Positions 1-9,836 of a DNA stretch of 43,334 nt are shown piece after piece. The stretch lies in NCBI GenBank assembly GCA_030550715.1, contig JAUQOU010000014.1:1-43334 (forward strand). The letters are read 5' to 3'. The translations under genes and the position numbers were made by a program. Under the pieces are notes generated by a model that saw nothing but the letters and a program-made list of their open reading frames with translations, was not told the DNA's origin and did no database searches. The stretch is from a bacterium (GTDB lineage: Bacteria; Calescibacteriota; Calescibacteriia; Calescibacteriales; Calescibacteriaceae). Within the stretch, counting starts at the first letter, position 1, and every line of letters starts with the position of its first letter.

Positions 1-2
1 GA

Positions 3-476
3 GAGCTTATTCAGAAGATAAAAAGCTATAACCTTGAAAAAGAAGAGTTTTTGAAAATCCTGACAGAAATTCATATATTATCTTATTTGGTAGGGAGAGA
101 AGAGGAGGTGGAAAAGGAGATGGTAGGAGAGGGAGGAGAGATAAACCTGCTTGACATAAAGATTTTCAGAAAGGCATACGAAAAAGTGCTTGAGCAGGGA
201 ATACAGCAAGGTATCCAACAGGGTATCCAACATGGCTTAAAAGAAGGTTTAAAAGAAGCGATAGAACTTGACCTTATTTCAAGGTTTGGTCGGAGGGCAA
301 AGAAATTGATAAAAAAACTCAAAATGATAGATGATATAGAGAAGTTAAGAGAGCTCAAAAGAGAAGTTATCAGAGCAAAGACGCTCAGAGAGTTTGAGAG
401 GAAATTGAATTTTCACAAAGGAGAAGAGAAAACGAAAAACCGCAAAAATAAAACTTCAACCAAAAAATTCATTTGA
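3..476 (+). CDS. C-terminal part of an Rpn/PD-(D/E)XK nuclease-family (transposase-like, YhgA-type) protein, 5' truncated by the window edge
   Basis: Frame stays open upstream of the listed TTG start to position 3 (ELIQKIKSYNLEKEEF-LKILTEIH...). Has the GIQQGIQQGIQHGLKEGLKEAIELDLISRFG tail typical of this family. Confidence 0.6.
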   Translation, partial: ELIQKIKSYNLEKEEFLKILTEIHILSYLVGREEEVEKEMVGEGGEINLLDIKIFRKAYEKVLEQGIQQGIQQGIQHGLKEGLKEAIELDLISRFGRRAKKLIKKLKMIDDIEKLRELKREVIRAKTLREFERKLNFHKGEEKTKNRKNKTSTKKFI

Positions 477-509
477 TATCGTTGTGGAAACGAAATAGTT
501 TTTGGGATA

Positions 510-1142
510 ATGATTCTCAGCGGGAAAAAATATATTTATATAGGTTATATTTCAGATGCCCATGGGAATAAGGGGAAGGTCGTATTGTGTCTCAGAAGAT
601 ACATTTCTCCTCAAAGTATTCCTACAAGAATATTCATAAAAAAAAATTATGGTGATCTCGAGGAGTTCAGAATCAAAGCTCTGAAACGATTCAGAAAAAA
701 CGAGCTTATTCTGAAACTCAACAAAGTAAAAGATAAAAACTCCGCGTTAGAATTAGTTTCTTCTGATGTGTATATTTTTGAAGGCGACCTCCCGAGAAAG
801 GTAAGGGTTGAAATAGGAGTTATACCTCCGTTTATTCCGGAAGCGAAGGATGTTCCCGAAAAACTTGAAGAGATTGGTTTTATAACTAAGCCAAGGGGAT
901 TGCAGGGAGCTGTCGCGGTCGTATCTCCCAAAGATAAAGAAAAAATATGGACGCCAGGTTTGAAGGTATATATAGAAGGAGATAAAGGCAATTTTTATAG
1001 CACAGAGGTGAGAGCGGTAAAAAAACTGAGGCAAATGCAAGATGATATTTACCTTTCTGTCAAATTCATGTTTATCAATGATTTGGATTCTGCGGAGAAG
1101 TTAAGAAAGAGAAAAATTTTTGTTTCCGCACAGCAGAATTAG
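510..1142 (+). CDS. Protein with two tandem RimM N-terminal-domain-like modules, no evident PRC barrel
   Basis: Residues ~8-95 (IGYISDAHGNKGKVVL...ALELVSSDVYI) and ~113-207 (EIGFITKPRGLQGAVAV...SAEKLRKRKIFV) both follow the RimM_N pattern G.I..P/HG..G.V...(D)..A..L.... Confidence 0.6.
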   Translation: MILSGKKYIYIGYISDAHGNKGKVVLCLRRYISPQSIPTRIFIKKNYGDLEEFRIKALKRFRKNELILKLNKVKDKNSALELVSSDVYIFEGDLPRKVRVEIGVIPPFIPEAKDVPEKLEEIGFITKPRGLQGAVAVVSPKDKEKIWTPGLKVYIEGDKGNFYSTEVRAVKKLRQMQDDIYLSVKFMFINDLDSAEKLRKRKIFVSAQQN

Positions 1143-1161
1143 ATTTGTCAATTCTCCTTCA

Positions 1162-2184
1162 TCAGATATGATTTTTTTCTTTCCTTTCCTGTTCTGCCTT
1201 TCTCGTTGACTTTTCGTAATTTTCAAATGCGCCGATTATTCTTGAAACAATCGGATGCCTCACTATATCTTCACCTGTAAGGTACACAAAACTTACCCCC
1301 TCTACATTCCCGAGAATTTTTTCAATATCAGAAAGTCCAGATTTCTGAACATCAATTTGAGTCATATCTGCTGTGAGAACCATTTTTGAACCTATTCCCA
1401 TTCTTGTGAGAGTCATCTTCACCTGTTCATATGTTAAGTTTTGGGCTTCATCTACTATTATGAACGAGTCAGAAATAGTTCTTCCGCGCATAAAAGCTAT
1501 CGGTATCACTTCTATAACTCCTCTTTCTATGAACTTTGCAACTTCCCTGTAATCAAGAATTTCGTATAAGCAATCGTAAATCGGTCTCATGAACGGATCA
1601 ACTTTTTCAAGTATTCCGCCGGGGAGATAGCCGATTTTTTCGCCAGCTTCCACAGCCGGTCTTGTGAGAACTATTTTATTTATCTTGCCAGATTTCAAGT
1701 ATGAGATAGCAACCGCAACTGCAAGAAACGTTTTTCCTGTTCCTGCTGGACCTATGCATATCACAAGATCACTTTCATATATTGACTTGACATATTTTGA
1801 CTGATTTTCTGTCTTCGGTATAATTTTTTTCCCTCTGTATGTTGTTACGATTACTTCTTTGTTTCTGTTTTCTATTTTTGAGTTATCTTCTTGATCCGTG
1901 CGGTTATTTTCTTCTTTCGCTTTCTTTTTGAGCTCATAAACTTTTTCCTCAACATCTTTTTTTGAAATTGCAAAACCTTCTTTTATCTCTCTGTAAAGTT
2001 CTTTTACAACTTCTTCTGCTATCTTCACCTCTTTTTCTTCACCCCTTATGAAAATTTTTGTCCCTCTTGATGATATGCTTACTCCTAACATTCTCGCTAT
2101 GCTTTTGAGATTTTCCTCCAGCTCACCGATAAGTATTTTAGATATTTCTAATTCTTCAAAATCTATCTCTCTGAAATAAGACAT
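1162..2184 (-). CDS. phoH: PhoH-family ATPase
   Basis: Walker A GPAGTGKTFLAVA, LTRPAVEAGEKIGYLPG, Walker B FIIVDEAQNLT, LTADMTQID motifs. Confidence 0.95.
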   Translation of the reverse strand: MSYFREIDFEELEISKILIGELEENLKSIARMLGVSISSRGTKIFIRGEEKEVKIAEEVVKELYREIKEGFAISKKDVEEKVYELKKKAKEENNRTDQEDNSKIENRNKEVIVTTYRGKKIIPKTENQSKYVKSIYESDLVICIGPAGTGKTFLAVAVAISYLKSGKINKIVLTRPAVEAGEKIGYLPGGILEKVDPFMRPIYDCLYEILDYREVAKFIERGVIEVIPIAFMRGRTISDSFIIVDEAQNLTYEQVKMTLTRMGIGSKMVLTADMTQIDVQKSGLSDIEKILGNVEGVSFVYLTGEDIVRHPIVSRIIGAFENYEKSTRKAEQERKEKNHI

Positions 2185-2291
2185 CAGAACAGATATTTAC
2201 CAAAATATAATTTTTCAATACAGATTATGCAAAAAATCCCGAAAAATTAAAATTTCGGCAAAATTGAAATTCCGTCTTAACTTTTTTCGTT

Positions 2292-3269
2292 ATGCTGAAA
2301 ACAGACATAGCTTATGAACCGAGAAGGTTTTTTCTTGGATCAGCTGATAAGGTAAAAAGAGAAGTTATAAGCGGTTATGTAGAATCTTTTGATGGAACCC
2401 ATATATGGTTCAGAAAGACATATCCGGTCAAGAAGAAAATAAAGAGCATTCCTCCGCTTGTTCTCTCAAATGGCATAGGAACAACAATAAGATATTGGAG
2501 GTATGTTGAGGACTACATCTCAAGAATTACAGAAGTTGTCGTATGGGATTACAGGGGGCACGGCAGAAGTATGCAACCGAAAACTGATGACCTTTCTATG
2601 ACAGCTTGCGCAAAAGATATGAAAGCTGTATGCGATGCTGCTGAAATAAGCTCTGCTGTATTTGGAGGTTTTTCAATGGGAGTTCAGGTTATATTAGAAT
2701 TTTTCCGGCTCTATCCCGGTATGGTAAAGGGGCTTATTCCTGCTCTCGGACCTTACGAGCATCCTGCAAAATATTTCCTTGATTTCCCGTTATCTGAACT
2801 AATTCTTAAAATAACCGCAAAGCTTGTCCTCAGGAATCCCAAAAGGGCTCAGAAAATATGGGCATCTTTGATGACCACATCTTTTGCGTTCCGTCTTGGC
2901 AAATCTATTGGAATAATCTCAGAAAGGTTGTTCTTCCTCAATCCACTTCTTGCTCATGTTGATGATTTTACAGAGTACTTTGAGAACCTGCGTAAGATGA
3001 AAATTGAAGTGTTTTTCAAGATGGCTCTTTCCGCACAAGAACATTCTGCCCAAGATGTTCTTGATAAAATAAATGTTCCAACTCTTGCTATAATAGGAGA
3101 AAACGATATATTCACTCCAAAATATGTCATGCTTCGCATGGCTCAGAAAATAAAAAATTCAGAAGTTCTGATCCTCCCGAAGGGTAGTCACGGGGGACTT
3201 GTAGAGTATGCGGAACTCGTCTGCCTCAGAATAGAAAAATTTTTGAAAGATCACTTTGGCTCAGAATGA
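2292..3269 (+). CDS. Alpha/beta hydrolase
   Basis: GFSMG nucleophile elbow, DYRGHGRS, IIGENDIF acid and GSHGG His motifs. Confidence 0.9.
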   Translation: MLKTDIAYEPRRFFLGSADKVKREVISGYVESFDGTHIWFRKTYPVKKKIKSIPPLVLSNGIGTTIRYWRYVEDYISRITEVVVWDYRGHGRSMQPKTDDLSMTACAKDMKAVCDAAEISSAVFGGFSMGVQVILEFFRLYPGMVKGLIPALGPYEHPAKYFLDFPLSELILKITAKLVLRNPKRAQKIWASLMTTSFAFRLGKSIGIISERLFFLNPLLAHVDDFTEYFENLRKMKIEVFFKMALSAQEHSAQDVLDKINVPTLAIIGENDIFTPKYVMLRMAQKIKNSEVLILPKGSHGGLVEYAELVCLRIEKFLKDHFGSE

Positions 3270-3271
3270 AA

Positions 3272-4405
3272 TCAACTTCTCGCAATCATTTTTGAGAACT
3301 CATCAAATATGTATTCAGAATCGCTCGGTCCTGGTCCAGCTTCCGGATGATACTGCACAGAAATAAACTTTAATTTTTCTGACCTGAAACCTTCAAAAGT
3401 TCCATCGTTCAGCGAAATGTGAGTGAGTTTTAGACCTTCCTTAATATCCTCTGGAAATGTGTTGGGGTCAATAGCGAAGTTATGGTTCTGAGAAGTTATC
3501 TCTATGCTTTTTCTTTCGGTGTTCCTTATGGGGTGGTTTATTCCGTGATGACCAAACTTTAATTTATAGGTTTTTGCGGAAAGAGCAAGTCCAAGTAGCT
3601 GATGACCAAGACATATGGCTAATATCGGAACCTTTCCAACAATCTTTCTTATATTCTCCTGAATTGATTTTAAAGGAGCCGGGTCTCCAGGACCGTTAGA
3701 TAAGACCACTCCATCGGGTTTCTTACTCAAAATTTCTTCTGCTGTTGTATAAGCAGGTAGAACTTCTACTTCTCCGAAAATATCTGCAAGGTTTCTCAAA
3801 ATGTTGAATTTCACTCCGAAATCCATCACAACTATTTTCGCTTTCACCTTTTTTCTCTGTGGGTAAGATATTGATTTATGTCTCCATCTCGGCTCGCTCC
3901 AAAAATAAGCTCTCTCACATGTGACATATTTTACAAGGTCTCTCCCTTCTATTCCCGGATATTCTTCAAGAATTTTTTTGAGCGACTGTGTATCTGCTGA
4001 TTCTGTTGTTATCACTGCTTTCATGCTTCCTTTTTCTCTTATTTTTCTTGTGAGATACCTTGTATCTACTCCATCAATAGCTGGTATCCCATTTTCTTCA
4101 AGAAATTCCCTCAGGGTTTTTTTAGACCTCCAGTTTGATGGGTTTTCTTCAAATTCTTTCGCAACAAATCCATCAACAAAAATTCTCCTTGATTCAAAGT
4201 CCTCGTAATTTACTCCGTAGTTTCCTATATGAACATATGTCATAACGACTATTTGATCTTTGTAAGACGGGTCTGTGAGTATTTCCTGGTATCCTGTCAT
4301 TCCGGTGTTGAAGATTATCTCTCCAACTCTTGTTCCTTTGGCTCCAAAAGACCTTCCGATAAGCAGAGTTCCATCTTCAAGGTATAAAACAGCTTTATCT
4401 TTCAT
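3272..4405 (-). CDS. carA: Carbamoyl-phosphate synthase small subunit (glutaminase)
   Basis: LEDGTLLIGRSFGA, GEIIFNTGMTGYQEILTDPSY, SNGPGDPA, AICLGHQLLGLA, QYHPEAGPGP motifs. Confidence 0.97.
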   Translation of the reverse strand: MKDKAVLYLEDGTLLIGRSFGAKGTRVGEIIFNTGMTGYQEILTDPSYKDQIVVMTYVHIGNYGVNYEDFESRRIFVDGFVAKEFEENPSNWRSKKTLREFLEENGIPAIDGVDTRYLTRKIREKGSMKAVITTESADTQSLKKILEEYPGIEGRDLVKYVTCERAYFWSEPRWRHKSISYPQRKKVKAKIVVMDFGVKFNILRNLADIFGEVEVLPAYTTAEEILSKKPDGVVLSNGPGDPAPLKSIQENIRKIVGKVPILAICLGHQLLGLALSAKTYKLKFGHHGINHPIRNTERKSIEITSQNHNFAIDPNTFPEDIKEGLKLTHISLNDGTFEGFRSEKLKFISVQYHPEAGPGPSDSEYIFDEFSKMIARS

Positions 4406-4459
4406 CTATCTTTTATTTATAGTTATTGATTGAAGATGTTTTTTTAATTTTCGGTTTTG

Positions 4460-4948
4460 TTATTTTTTGTCGGGAGAAATGAAAAATTTTATTCCTTCGT
4501 CTTTTATCAATATAGCAAGTGATATTATTGAGAAGATTACTCCTCCTGCAAGAACGAATTTGCCGATTTTGCTACCAAAAAAGTTAAATATAAGGTATAA
4601 AAATCCTTTGTTCTGTAATCCGAGAAAACTCAGGTAGTTTCCCCAGAAGAAAGCTCTATCAAAGGTTAAAATAAAAATAATAATAAAAGCAAGGGAGATG
4701 AAAGACATCATCAGAATCAGATTTTCTCTTTTCGTTTTTTTTCCTATGTAGTAGGCGAGAAAGAAGATTGCAAAATATGAAGCAAAAATAGAAATTACTC
4801 CCCACAGAGGAAATTTTCTTGAATCCACGAAAAACATAAAAGCCCAATCTGGGTTTATAAAGTATGCACCTGCTGAAAGCAGTACAAAGAGCAGAGGAAT
4901 AACAAGTACCGTTTTGTTTTTCGCGCGTGATAGGAAAGCTCCAAGCAA
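4460..4948 (-). CDS. Hypothetical multi-pass membrane protein; true start probably upstream of the listed TTG
   Basis: Four or more hydrophobic segments. Frame stays open upstream (ATFIYDPIILFL) toward an AAAGGAGGTGAT sequence. Confidence 0.6.
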   Translation of the reverse strand: MLGAFLSRAKNKTVLVIPLLFVLLSAGAYFINPDWAFMFFVDSRKFPLWGVISIFASYFAIFFLAYYIGKKTKRENLILMMSFISLAFIIIFILTFDRAFFWGNYLSFLGLQNKGFLYLIFNFFGSKIGKFVLAGGVIFSIISLAILIKDEGIKFFISPDKK

Positions 4949-5088
4949 AAATAAAATTATTGGGTCGTAGATGAATGTGGCTTAAATCACCTCCTTTTCA
5001 CGTGTTTATACATATAAAATTTACGGAAAAATGTTTAAAATTGGAAAAAGATAAATAAATAAAAAGAGCTTGGGAGGTGAAAGAGGTC

Positions 5089-5403
5089 ATGAAAAGGTTG
5101 GCTTTGGCTGGTTTATTGTTAGCTTCGGCTTTGTTCCTCTCTGGCTGTGCTCTGGCTCCACTCCAAATAGGTCTCTTTTATACGGATGTAAAACTTCACA
5201 CAGGCGACCACAATCAAAAGATAGGTCCAAAAGCAGGCGAAAGCTGTGCTTCTAATATTCTTGGTTTAATAACCGTTGGAGACGCATCTGTAAAGGAAGC
5301 AGCAGCAAAAGCCGGAATAAAAGAGATAACAAGCATTGACTATAAAGTGACAAACATACTTCTTCTCTTTGGAACTTACTGCGTTATAGTCACAGGTGAG
5401 TAA
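5089..5403 (+). CDS. TRL-like small lipoprotein
   Basis: Signal peptide with lipobox LSGC; GLFYTDVK...GPKAGESCASNILGLITVGDASVKEAAAKAGI pattern; SD GGGAGGTGA before ATG 5089. Confidence 0.75.
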   Translation: MKRLALAGLLLASALFLSGCALAPLQIGLFYTDVKLHTGDHNQKIGPKAGESCASNILGLITVGDASVKEAAAKAGIKEITSIDYKVTNILLLFGTYCVIVTGE

Positions 5404-5515
5404 GAAAAGAATGAATAGGGGGAAGGGTTTTCGTCTTTTTCCCTCCCTCTTCCTCTCATCTTTATCTTTATAATCTCTTCCACAATAAATTTCAGGACTA
5501 AATTTTTATTTAGTT

Positions 5516-6019
5516 ATGGAATACTGGCTTTCTTTGGGTAGCAATGAGGAACCGAGAATATGGTATTTGAAAAAAGCGGTAGAACTTATCTCAGAGGTCT
5601 GCAAAATAGAGAAAGTTTCTTCTTTATATGAAAGTGAGGCGTGGGGTTTTGAAGGTTATCCTTTCCTTAATGTTTGTCTCAAGGTGGAATCTGATTTGCC
5701 ACCGAGAACTCTCTTTATGTTTTTCAAAAGGATTGAAAAGTTTTTGGGAAGAGAAGAGGGGAGCGGTTACATTTTCAAGTTCAGCAGGTCTTATTCAAGT
5801 CGTCCCATTGATATAGATATAATATTTTGGGAAGGTGGAGTTTGGGAAGAAGAAGAACTCAAAATCCCTCATCCTCTTGCGCATAAAAGAAAGTTTGTTC
5901 TTATACCTATTTTGGAGATAGAAGACCTGATACATCCTCTGCTCAACCGTAGGATTTCAGAAATTCTTGAAGAGTTAGAAGATACAAGCTGGATACAGAA
6001 AATAGGGTGTTTGTTTTGA
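5516..6019 (+). CDS. folK: 2-amino-4-hydroxy-6-hydroxymethyldihydropteridine pyrophosphokinase
   Basis: LSLGSNE, SSLYESEAWG...PFLNVCLKVE, RPIDIDIIFW, IPHPLAHKRKFVLIPILEI motifs. Confidence 0.93.
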   Translation: MEYWLSLGSNEEPRIWYLKKAVELISEVCKIEKVSSLYESEAWGFEGYPFLNVCLKVESDLPPRTLFMFFKRIEKFLGREEGSGYIFKFSRSYSSRPIDIDIIFWEGGVWEEEELKIPHPLAHKRKFVLIPILEIEDLIHPLLNRRISEILEELEDTSWIQKIGCLF

Positions 6020-6059
6020 CAAATTTTTCTAATTTTATCATAGATTAGGTTAAATTTAT

Positions 6060-6809
6060 ATGATGTCTTTGGGTAAGGTAGCCATCATAGCAGATATACA
6101 CTCAAATTTAGAAGCTCTACAGGTAGTTCTGAAAGAGATAGAAAGATTGAATCCCGATAAAGTTATATGTCTTGGAGACATTATTGGTTATGGAGCGAAC
6201 CCTAATGAATGCTGTGAGCTTGTGAAAAAGTACTGTGATGTTGTTTTGCTTGGTAATCACGACGCAGCGGTGGCTGGAATAATAAGAGACGATTACTTTG
6301 TGGAACATGCAAGAGTAGCTGTGGAATGGACAAAAAAAATTTTGAAAGATGAGTATATAGAATGGATAAAATCATTACCTTTGACTTATGAATTAGATGG
6401 TTTTTTCTTCTCACATGGGGCGCCGTATTCTCCGGACTCGTTTATTTATCTTGTAAGCAGTGATGCGGTTTTGTGGTCGCTGAAATTTCTTTCTGCGAGC
6501 GGATTTAAGGCGAGCTTTTCAGGACACGCTCATATCACCTATTCGTTTGGTGTGAAAAAAGGAGAAAGCGGTATTTTATACGGAGAGTTTGAAGAGATAA
6601 ACTTTGACGATTTTGAAGTTGTTGCAATAAACGTGGGTAGTGTGGGACAACCAAGAGACAGGAATCCGAAGTCAGCTTTTGGCTTAATAGAAGAGGGAAA
6701 GATTTACAGGGTTTTTAGGGTAGAGTATGATATAAGCAAGGCGGCACAGAAGATTTTAGACGCAGGTCTGCCATCAATTCTTTCTTCCCGGTTGTTTTTG
6801 GGTAGATGA
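6060..6809 (+). CDS. Metallophosphoesterase (YfcE/MJ0936-type)
   Basis: ADIHSN, GDIIGYGANP, LGNHDAA, FSGHAHI, VGSVGQPRD motifs. Confidence 0.9.
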   Translation: MMSLGKVAIIADIHSNLEALQVVLKEIERLNPDKVICLGDIIGYGANPNECCELVKKYCDVVLLGNHDAAVAGIIRDDYFVEHARVAVEWTKKILKDEYIEWIKSLPLTYELDGFFFSHGAPYSPDSFIYLVSSDAVLWSLKFLSASGFKASFSGHAHITYSFGVKKGESGILYGEFEEINFDDFEVVAINVGSVGQPRDRNPKSAFGLIEEGKIYRVFRVEYDISKAAQKILDAGLPSILSSRLFLGR

Positions 6810-7165
6810 TGAATTGTTTTTCCATTTTATATAACCTTTTTTGTCTTTATTTAGGTCGGTAAAAAGATCATAAATTTTTATCCCTAACACAAGAGAAAAA
6901 ATGCATAAATGAAAATGCAATACATTTGTAAAATCATAAAGTAGTCGGACCTCACTTTTCCAGAAATCTGAAATACTCAAAAGAAAACCCTTATCTATCA
7001 AGGGATTCAGAAAGGCAAAATAAAAATTATCAGAGAGAAAAGAATATCAATCACATTTTCCGCTTGAAAATCGCAAAACAGTATTATCTCAAATCTCCCT
7101 GATTTTTCTATGCTCTCTCAAAGCCGAGAAATTTAAAATAAACGATGAAAGGAGGTGGAAAAACT

Positions 7166-7438
7166 ATGAACAAGGCACAACTTATAGATGAAATAGCAAA
7201 AAAAACAAAACAATCAAAGGCACAGGTAAAACTAATACTGGACTCCTTTCTATCAACGGTTGAGGCGGTCCTGAAAAAAGGAGATAAACTCGCACTGCCG
7301 GGGTTCGGAACCTGGTATGTTGCGAAAAGGAAAGCAAGAAAGGGCAGAAATCCAAAAACCGGGGAGACCATCAACATACCCGGTGGCAAAGTTCCAAGGT
7401 TTAAACCCGGAAACAAACTCAAAGCTGCAGTGAAGTAG
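7166..7438 (+). CDS. HU/IHF-family DNA-binding protein
   Basis: MNKAQLIDEIAKKT...GFGTWYVAKRKARKGRNPKTGE...GKVPRFKPGNKLK; SD AAAGGAGGT upstream of ATG 7166. Confidence 0.96.
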   Translation: MNKAQLIDEIAKKTKQSKAQVKLILDSFLSTVEAVLKKGDKLALPGFGTWYVAKRKARKGRNPKTGETINIPGGKVPRFKPGNKLKAAVK

Positions 7439-7472
7439 TTTTTTCTCTAAAATTACAAAGAATTAAATAATA

Positions 7473-7508
7473 GGGGGCGGATTTTTCCATCCGCTCCCTT
7501 TCTTTTTT
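7473..7508 (+). terminator. Rho-independent terminator after HU gene
   Basis: GGGGGCGGAT-TTTTCC-ATCCGCTCCC stem-loop (one G-U) followed by a T-rich run. Confidence 0.8.
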
Positions 7509-7608
7509 CTTCTCCCCGAATTTCTCAAAAAATCTTTTCAGAAAATCTGAGAAAATTTTTTTATCTTTCTCCTTAACTTTTTCTCTTTTTTTCCGAAAAT
7601 AGAAAAAT

Positions 7609-8088
7609 ATGCAGTTCAATTCCAAAATTTTCGGTCAGATTGAGATAAATCCAGATGAGGTCTTTTTCTTCCCGAGTGGTTTAATAGGTTTCCCTGAAGA
7701 GAAAAAATTCTTCTTGCTGAAAGTTGTGAGTGATAATTTGTCTTTCCCGCTTGAAATCCTTCACTCTTTTGAAAATCCGAACCTTGCTTTTTTTGTTACT
7801 GACCCATCTTTTATAGTCCATAACTATTCTATTCTCTCTTCTCCCGAGGAAGTAAAAGATATAGAGGTTCAAGATGTTGCAGATGTTGCTGTTAGAGTTA
7901 TTTTGAGATGTGAGAATGGGAAGTTTTTTGCAAACCTTCTTGCACCAATAATCATAAACGCAAGGAACAAAAAAGGAAAGCATCTTATACTTGAAGGTCC
8001 CGAAGAACTTTTAGATGTCGAACTTTTGCTCAAGAGAGATGAAAGTTCACCTAAAAAATCGCAGGAACATATATATCATAATAAGTGA
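7609..8088 (+). CDS. fliW: Flagellar assembly factor FliW
   Basis: FFFPSGLIGFPEEKKFFLL...LEILHSFENPNLAFFVTDP...NLLAPIIINARNKKGKHLIL matches FliW pattern. Confidence 0.88.
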   Translation: MQFNSKIFGQIEINPDEVFFFPSGLIGFPEEKKFFLLKVVSDNLSFPLEILHSFENPNLAFFVTDPSFIVHNYSILSSPEEVKDIEVQDVADVAVRVILRCENGKFFANLLAPIIINARNKKGKHLILEGPEELLDVELLLKRDESSPKKSQEHIYHNK

Positions 8089-8105
8089 AGGAGGTTGAGA
8101 AAAGT

Positions 8106-9836
8106 ATGGCTAAATCATCAAAAGGAAACACAATAAGTGTTTGTATTATAGCAAGGAATGAGGAGAAAAACATTCCGAATGTTCTTTCGTGTGCTAAAAA
8201 ATTTGCAGATGAGATAATAGTTGTTGATACTGGTAGCAGTGATAGAACACCCGAGATAGCTCGTGAGTTTGGAGCGAAGGTTTATTTTTTCCAGTGGTGT
8301 GATGACTTTTCTGCTGCAAGGAACGAATCTTTGAAACACGCGACTTGTGATTGGATAATGTGGCTTGATGCAGATGATGTTATAGACGATTTCAACATAG
8401 AGAAAATAATAGAGCTGAAAAAGAACCTGCCACCAACAAAAGATTCCGCTTACTACTTCCTCATAGAAAGCAAAATTATAGAAAGCAAAGATTCTCCGAG
8501 CAGAAATGACTCGTGGTATTGGTATCAGTTGAGATTATTCCCACGACACGAAGAAATAAAATTTGAAGGAAGAATTCACGAGCAGGTTATCTTCTCAATA
8601 GAAAAGCTCAAGATAAAACAAAAATACACAACAATAAAAATAACTCATACGGGTTATCACGATCCAGAAAGATTGCAACAAAAGATGCAGAGAAATATCC
8701 GACTTCTTGAGGAAGAAGAAAAGACAAATCCTTCTTTTTGGATAAAAAGATACCTTGCTTTTTCATACGCAAAGATGGGGAGAACAGAAGATGCTTTGAG
8801 GAAACTTGATGAAGCTCTATCACTTATTCCTCAGAACGCTTATATGTGGCTCTATGACCTTCACATGTTAGGTGTTGAAATAAGGAGATTTATTGGTGAT
8901 TGGGATAAAGTTCTTTATCATCTTGAAGAGGCGGAGAAAGTGAGACCGGACGAGGGGGCTTTGAATTTAGCAAAATCGGAGGTCTTTTTCGTCAAAGGTG
9001 AATTTGAAAAGGCACTTGATGAGCTTGAAAAGGCAAGGAAAAAAGGTTTTCTCGTATCTCTTATTCCGATATCTCCCGATTCCTTGAAGAGAAAATATTT
9101 TATGGGTAAAGCAAGGGTTCTTTATCATCTCAAAAGATATAACGAATCTTTAAAAAGCTTTGAACAGCTTGCGAATATGTCTCCCGAATATATAATTGAG
9201 GTTCCGCAAGCTCTCGATGAGTTTGTAGATTGTGCGGGAAAATGTGAAAAGTGGGAGCTTATTTATGAGACGCTCAAAAAAATTGAAGATAAACTTGAAC
9301 CACATCATATCTCAAACCTCGCCTTCGCTTCCGAAAGATTAGGAAAAATAGAAGATGCAAAAAAATACTACGAGAAAGCATATAGTATGATGAAGGACGA
9401 AAATCCTGATATTTTGTTCAACTATGCCCATTTTGAATTTATGTACGGAAACGATTTTTCAAAGACCATCGACCTTTTCAAAAGATACCTTGAAGTTATA
9501 CAACCTACCAGAGAAAATTCGTTGTATATCTTAACTGCTCTCACTGCTCTTGCGAATATATTTTTGAAACTCGGGGAGATAAAATTTTCTGTTGAACTTC
9601 TATCTACCGCATGTGAGATTTCCGGTGTAAAGGTTGTTGCCGATTCTTTTTCCGACTTATCTTATGCTTGGATTAAAATATCAGAGAAATTCTCAAACAA
9701 GTTTTTAAAGACCGTTGCTTTGCAGAATGCGACACTACTTCTTAATCTATCGCCAGAAAAAGAAAACGATAAAAAAGTTTATGATAAAATAGTTTCAGAA
9801 ATAGAAAAAATAACTTCTCAGGTGATTCCGCAGTGA
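8106..9836 (+). CDS. GT2-family glycosyltransferase with C-terminal TPR repeats
   Basis: ISVCIIARNEEKNIPNVL...EIIVVDTGSSDRTPEIA...WIMWLDADDVID, then TPR-like helices; SD GAAGGAGGTT before ATG 8106. Confidence 0.88.
   Translation: MAKSSKGNTISVCIIARNEEKNIPNVLSCAKKFADEIIVVDTGSSDRTPEIAREFGAKVYFFQWCDDFSAARNESLKHATCDWIMWLDADDVIDDFNIEKIIELKKNLPPTKDSAYYFLIESKIIESKDSPSRNDSWYWYQLRLFPRHEEIKFEGRIHEQVIFSIEKLKIKQKYTTIKITHTGYHDPERLQQKMQRNIRLLEEEEKTNPSFWIKRYLAFSYAKMGRTEDALRKLDEALSLIPQNAYMWLYDLHMLGVEIRRFIGDWDKVLYHLEEAEKVRPDEGALNLAKSEVFFVKGEFEKALDELEKARKKGFLVSLIPISPDSLKRKYFMGKARVLYHLKRYNESLKSFEQLANMSPEYIIEVPQALDEFVDCAGKCEKWELIYETLKKIEDKLEPHHISNLAFASERLGKIEDAKKYYEKAYSMMKDENPDILFNYAHFEFMYGNDFSKTIDLFKRYLEVIQPTRENSLYILTALTALANIFLKLGEIKFSVELLSTACEISGVKVVADSFSDLSYAWIKISEKFSNKFLKTVALQNATLLLNLSPEKENDKKVYDKIVSEIEKITSQVIPQ

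Noticed and set aside
181-260. Short tandem-like repeat (GGTATCCAACAGGGTATCCAACA...)
   Set aside because: Too short for CRISPR or a satellite; explained by the Rpn-family Gly/Gln helical repeat.
83-358. Minus-strand ORF with KPSFKPCWIPCWIPCCIPC repeats
   Set aside because: Antisense of the Gln/Gly repeat region (GIQQGIQQGIQHGLKEG) of the Rpn-like gene. The repeats come from the sense protein.
6774-7001. 75-aa ORF antisense to the metallophosphoesterase tail and intergenic region
   Set aside because: No SD, no recognisable motif, low-complexity AT-rich sequence.
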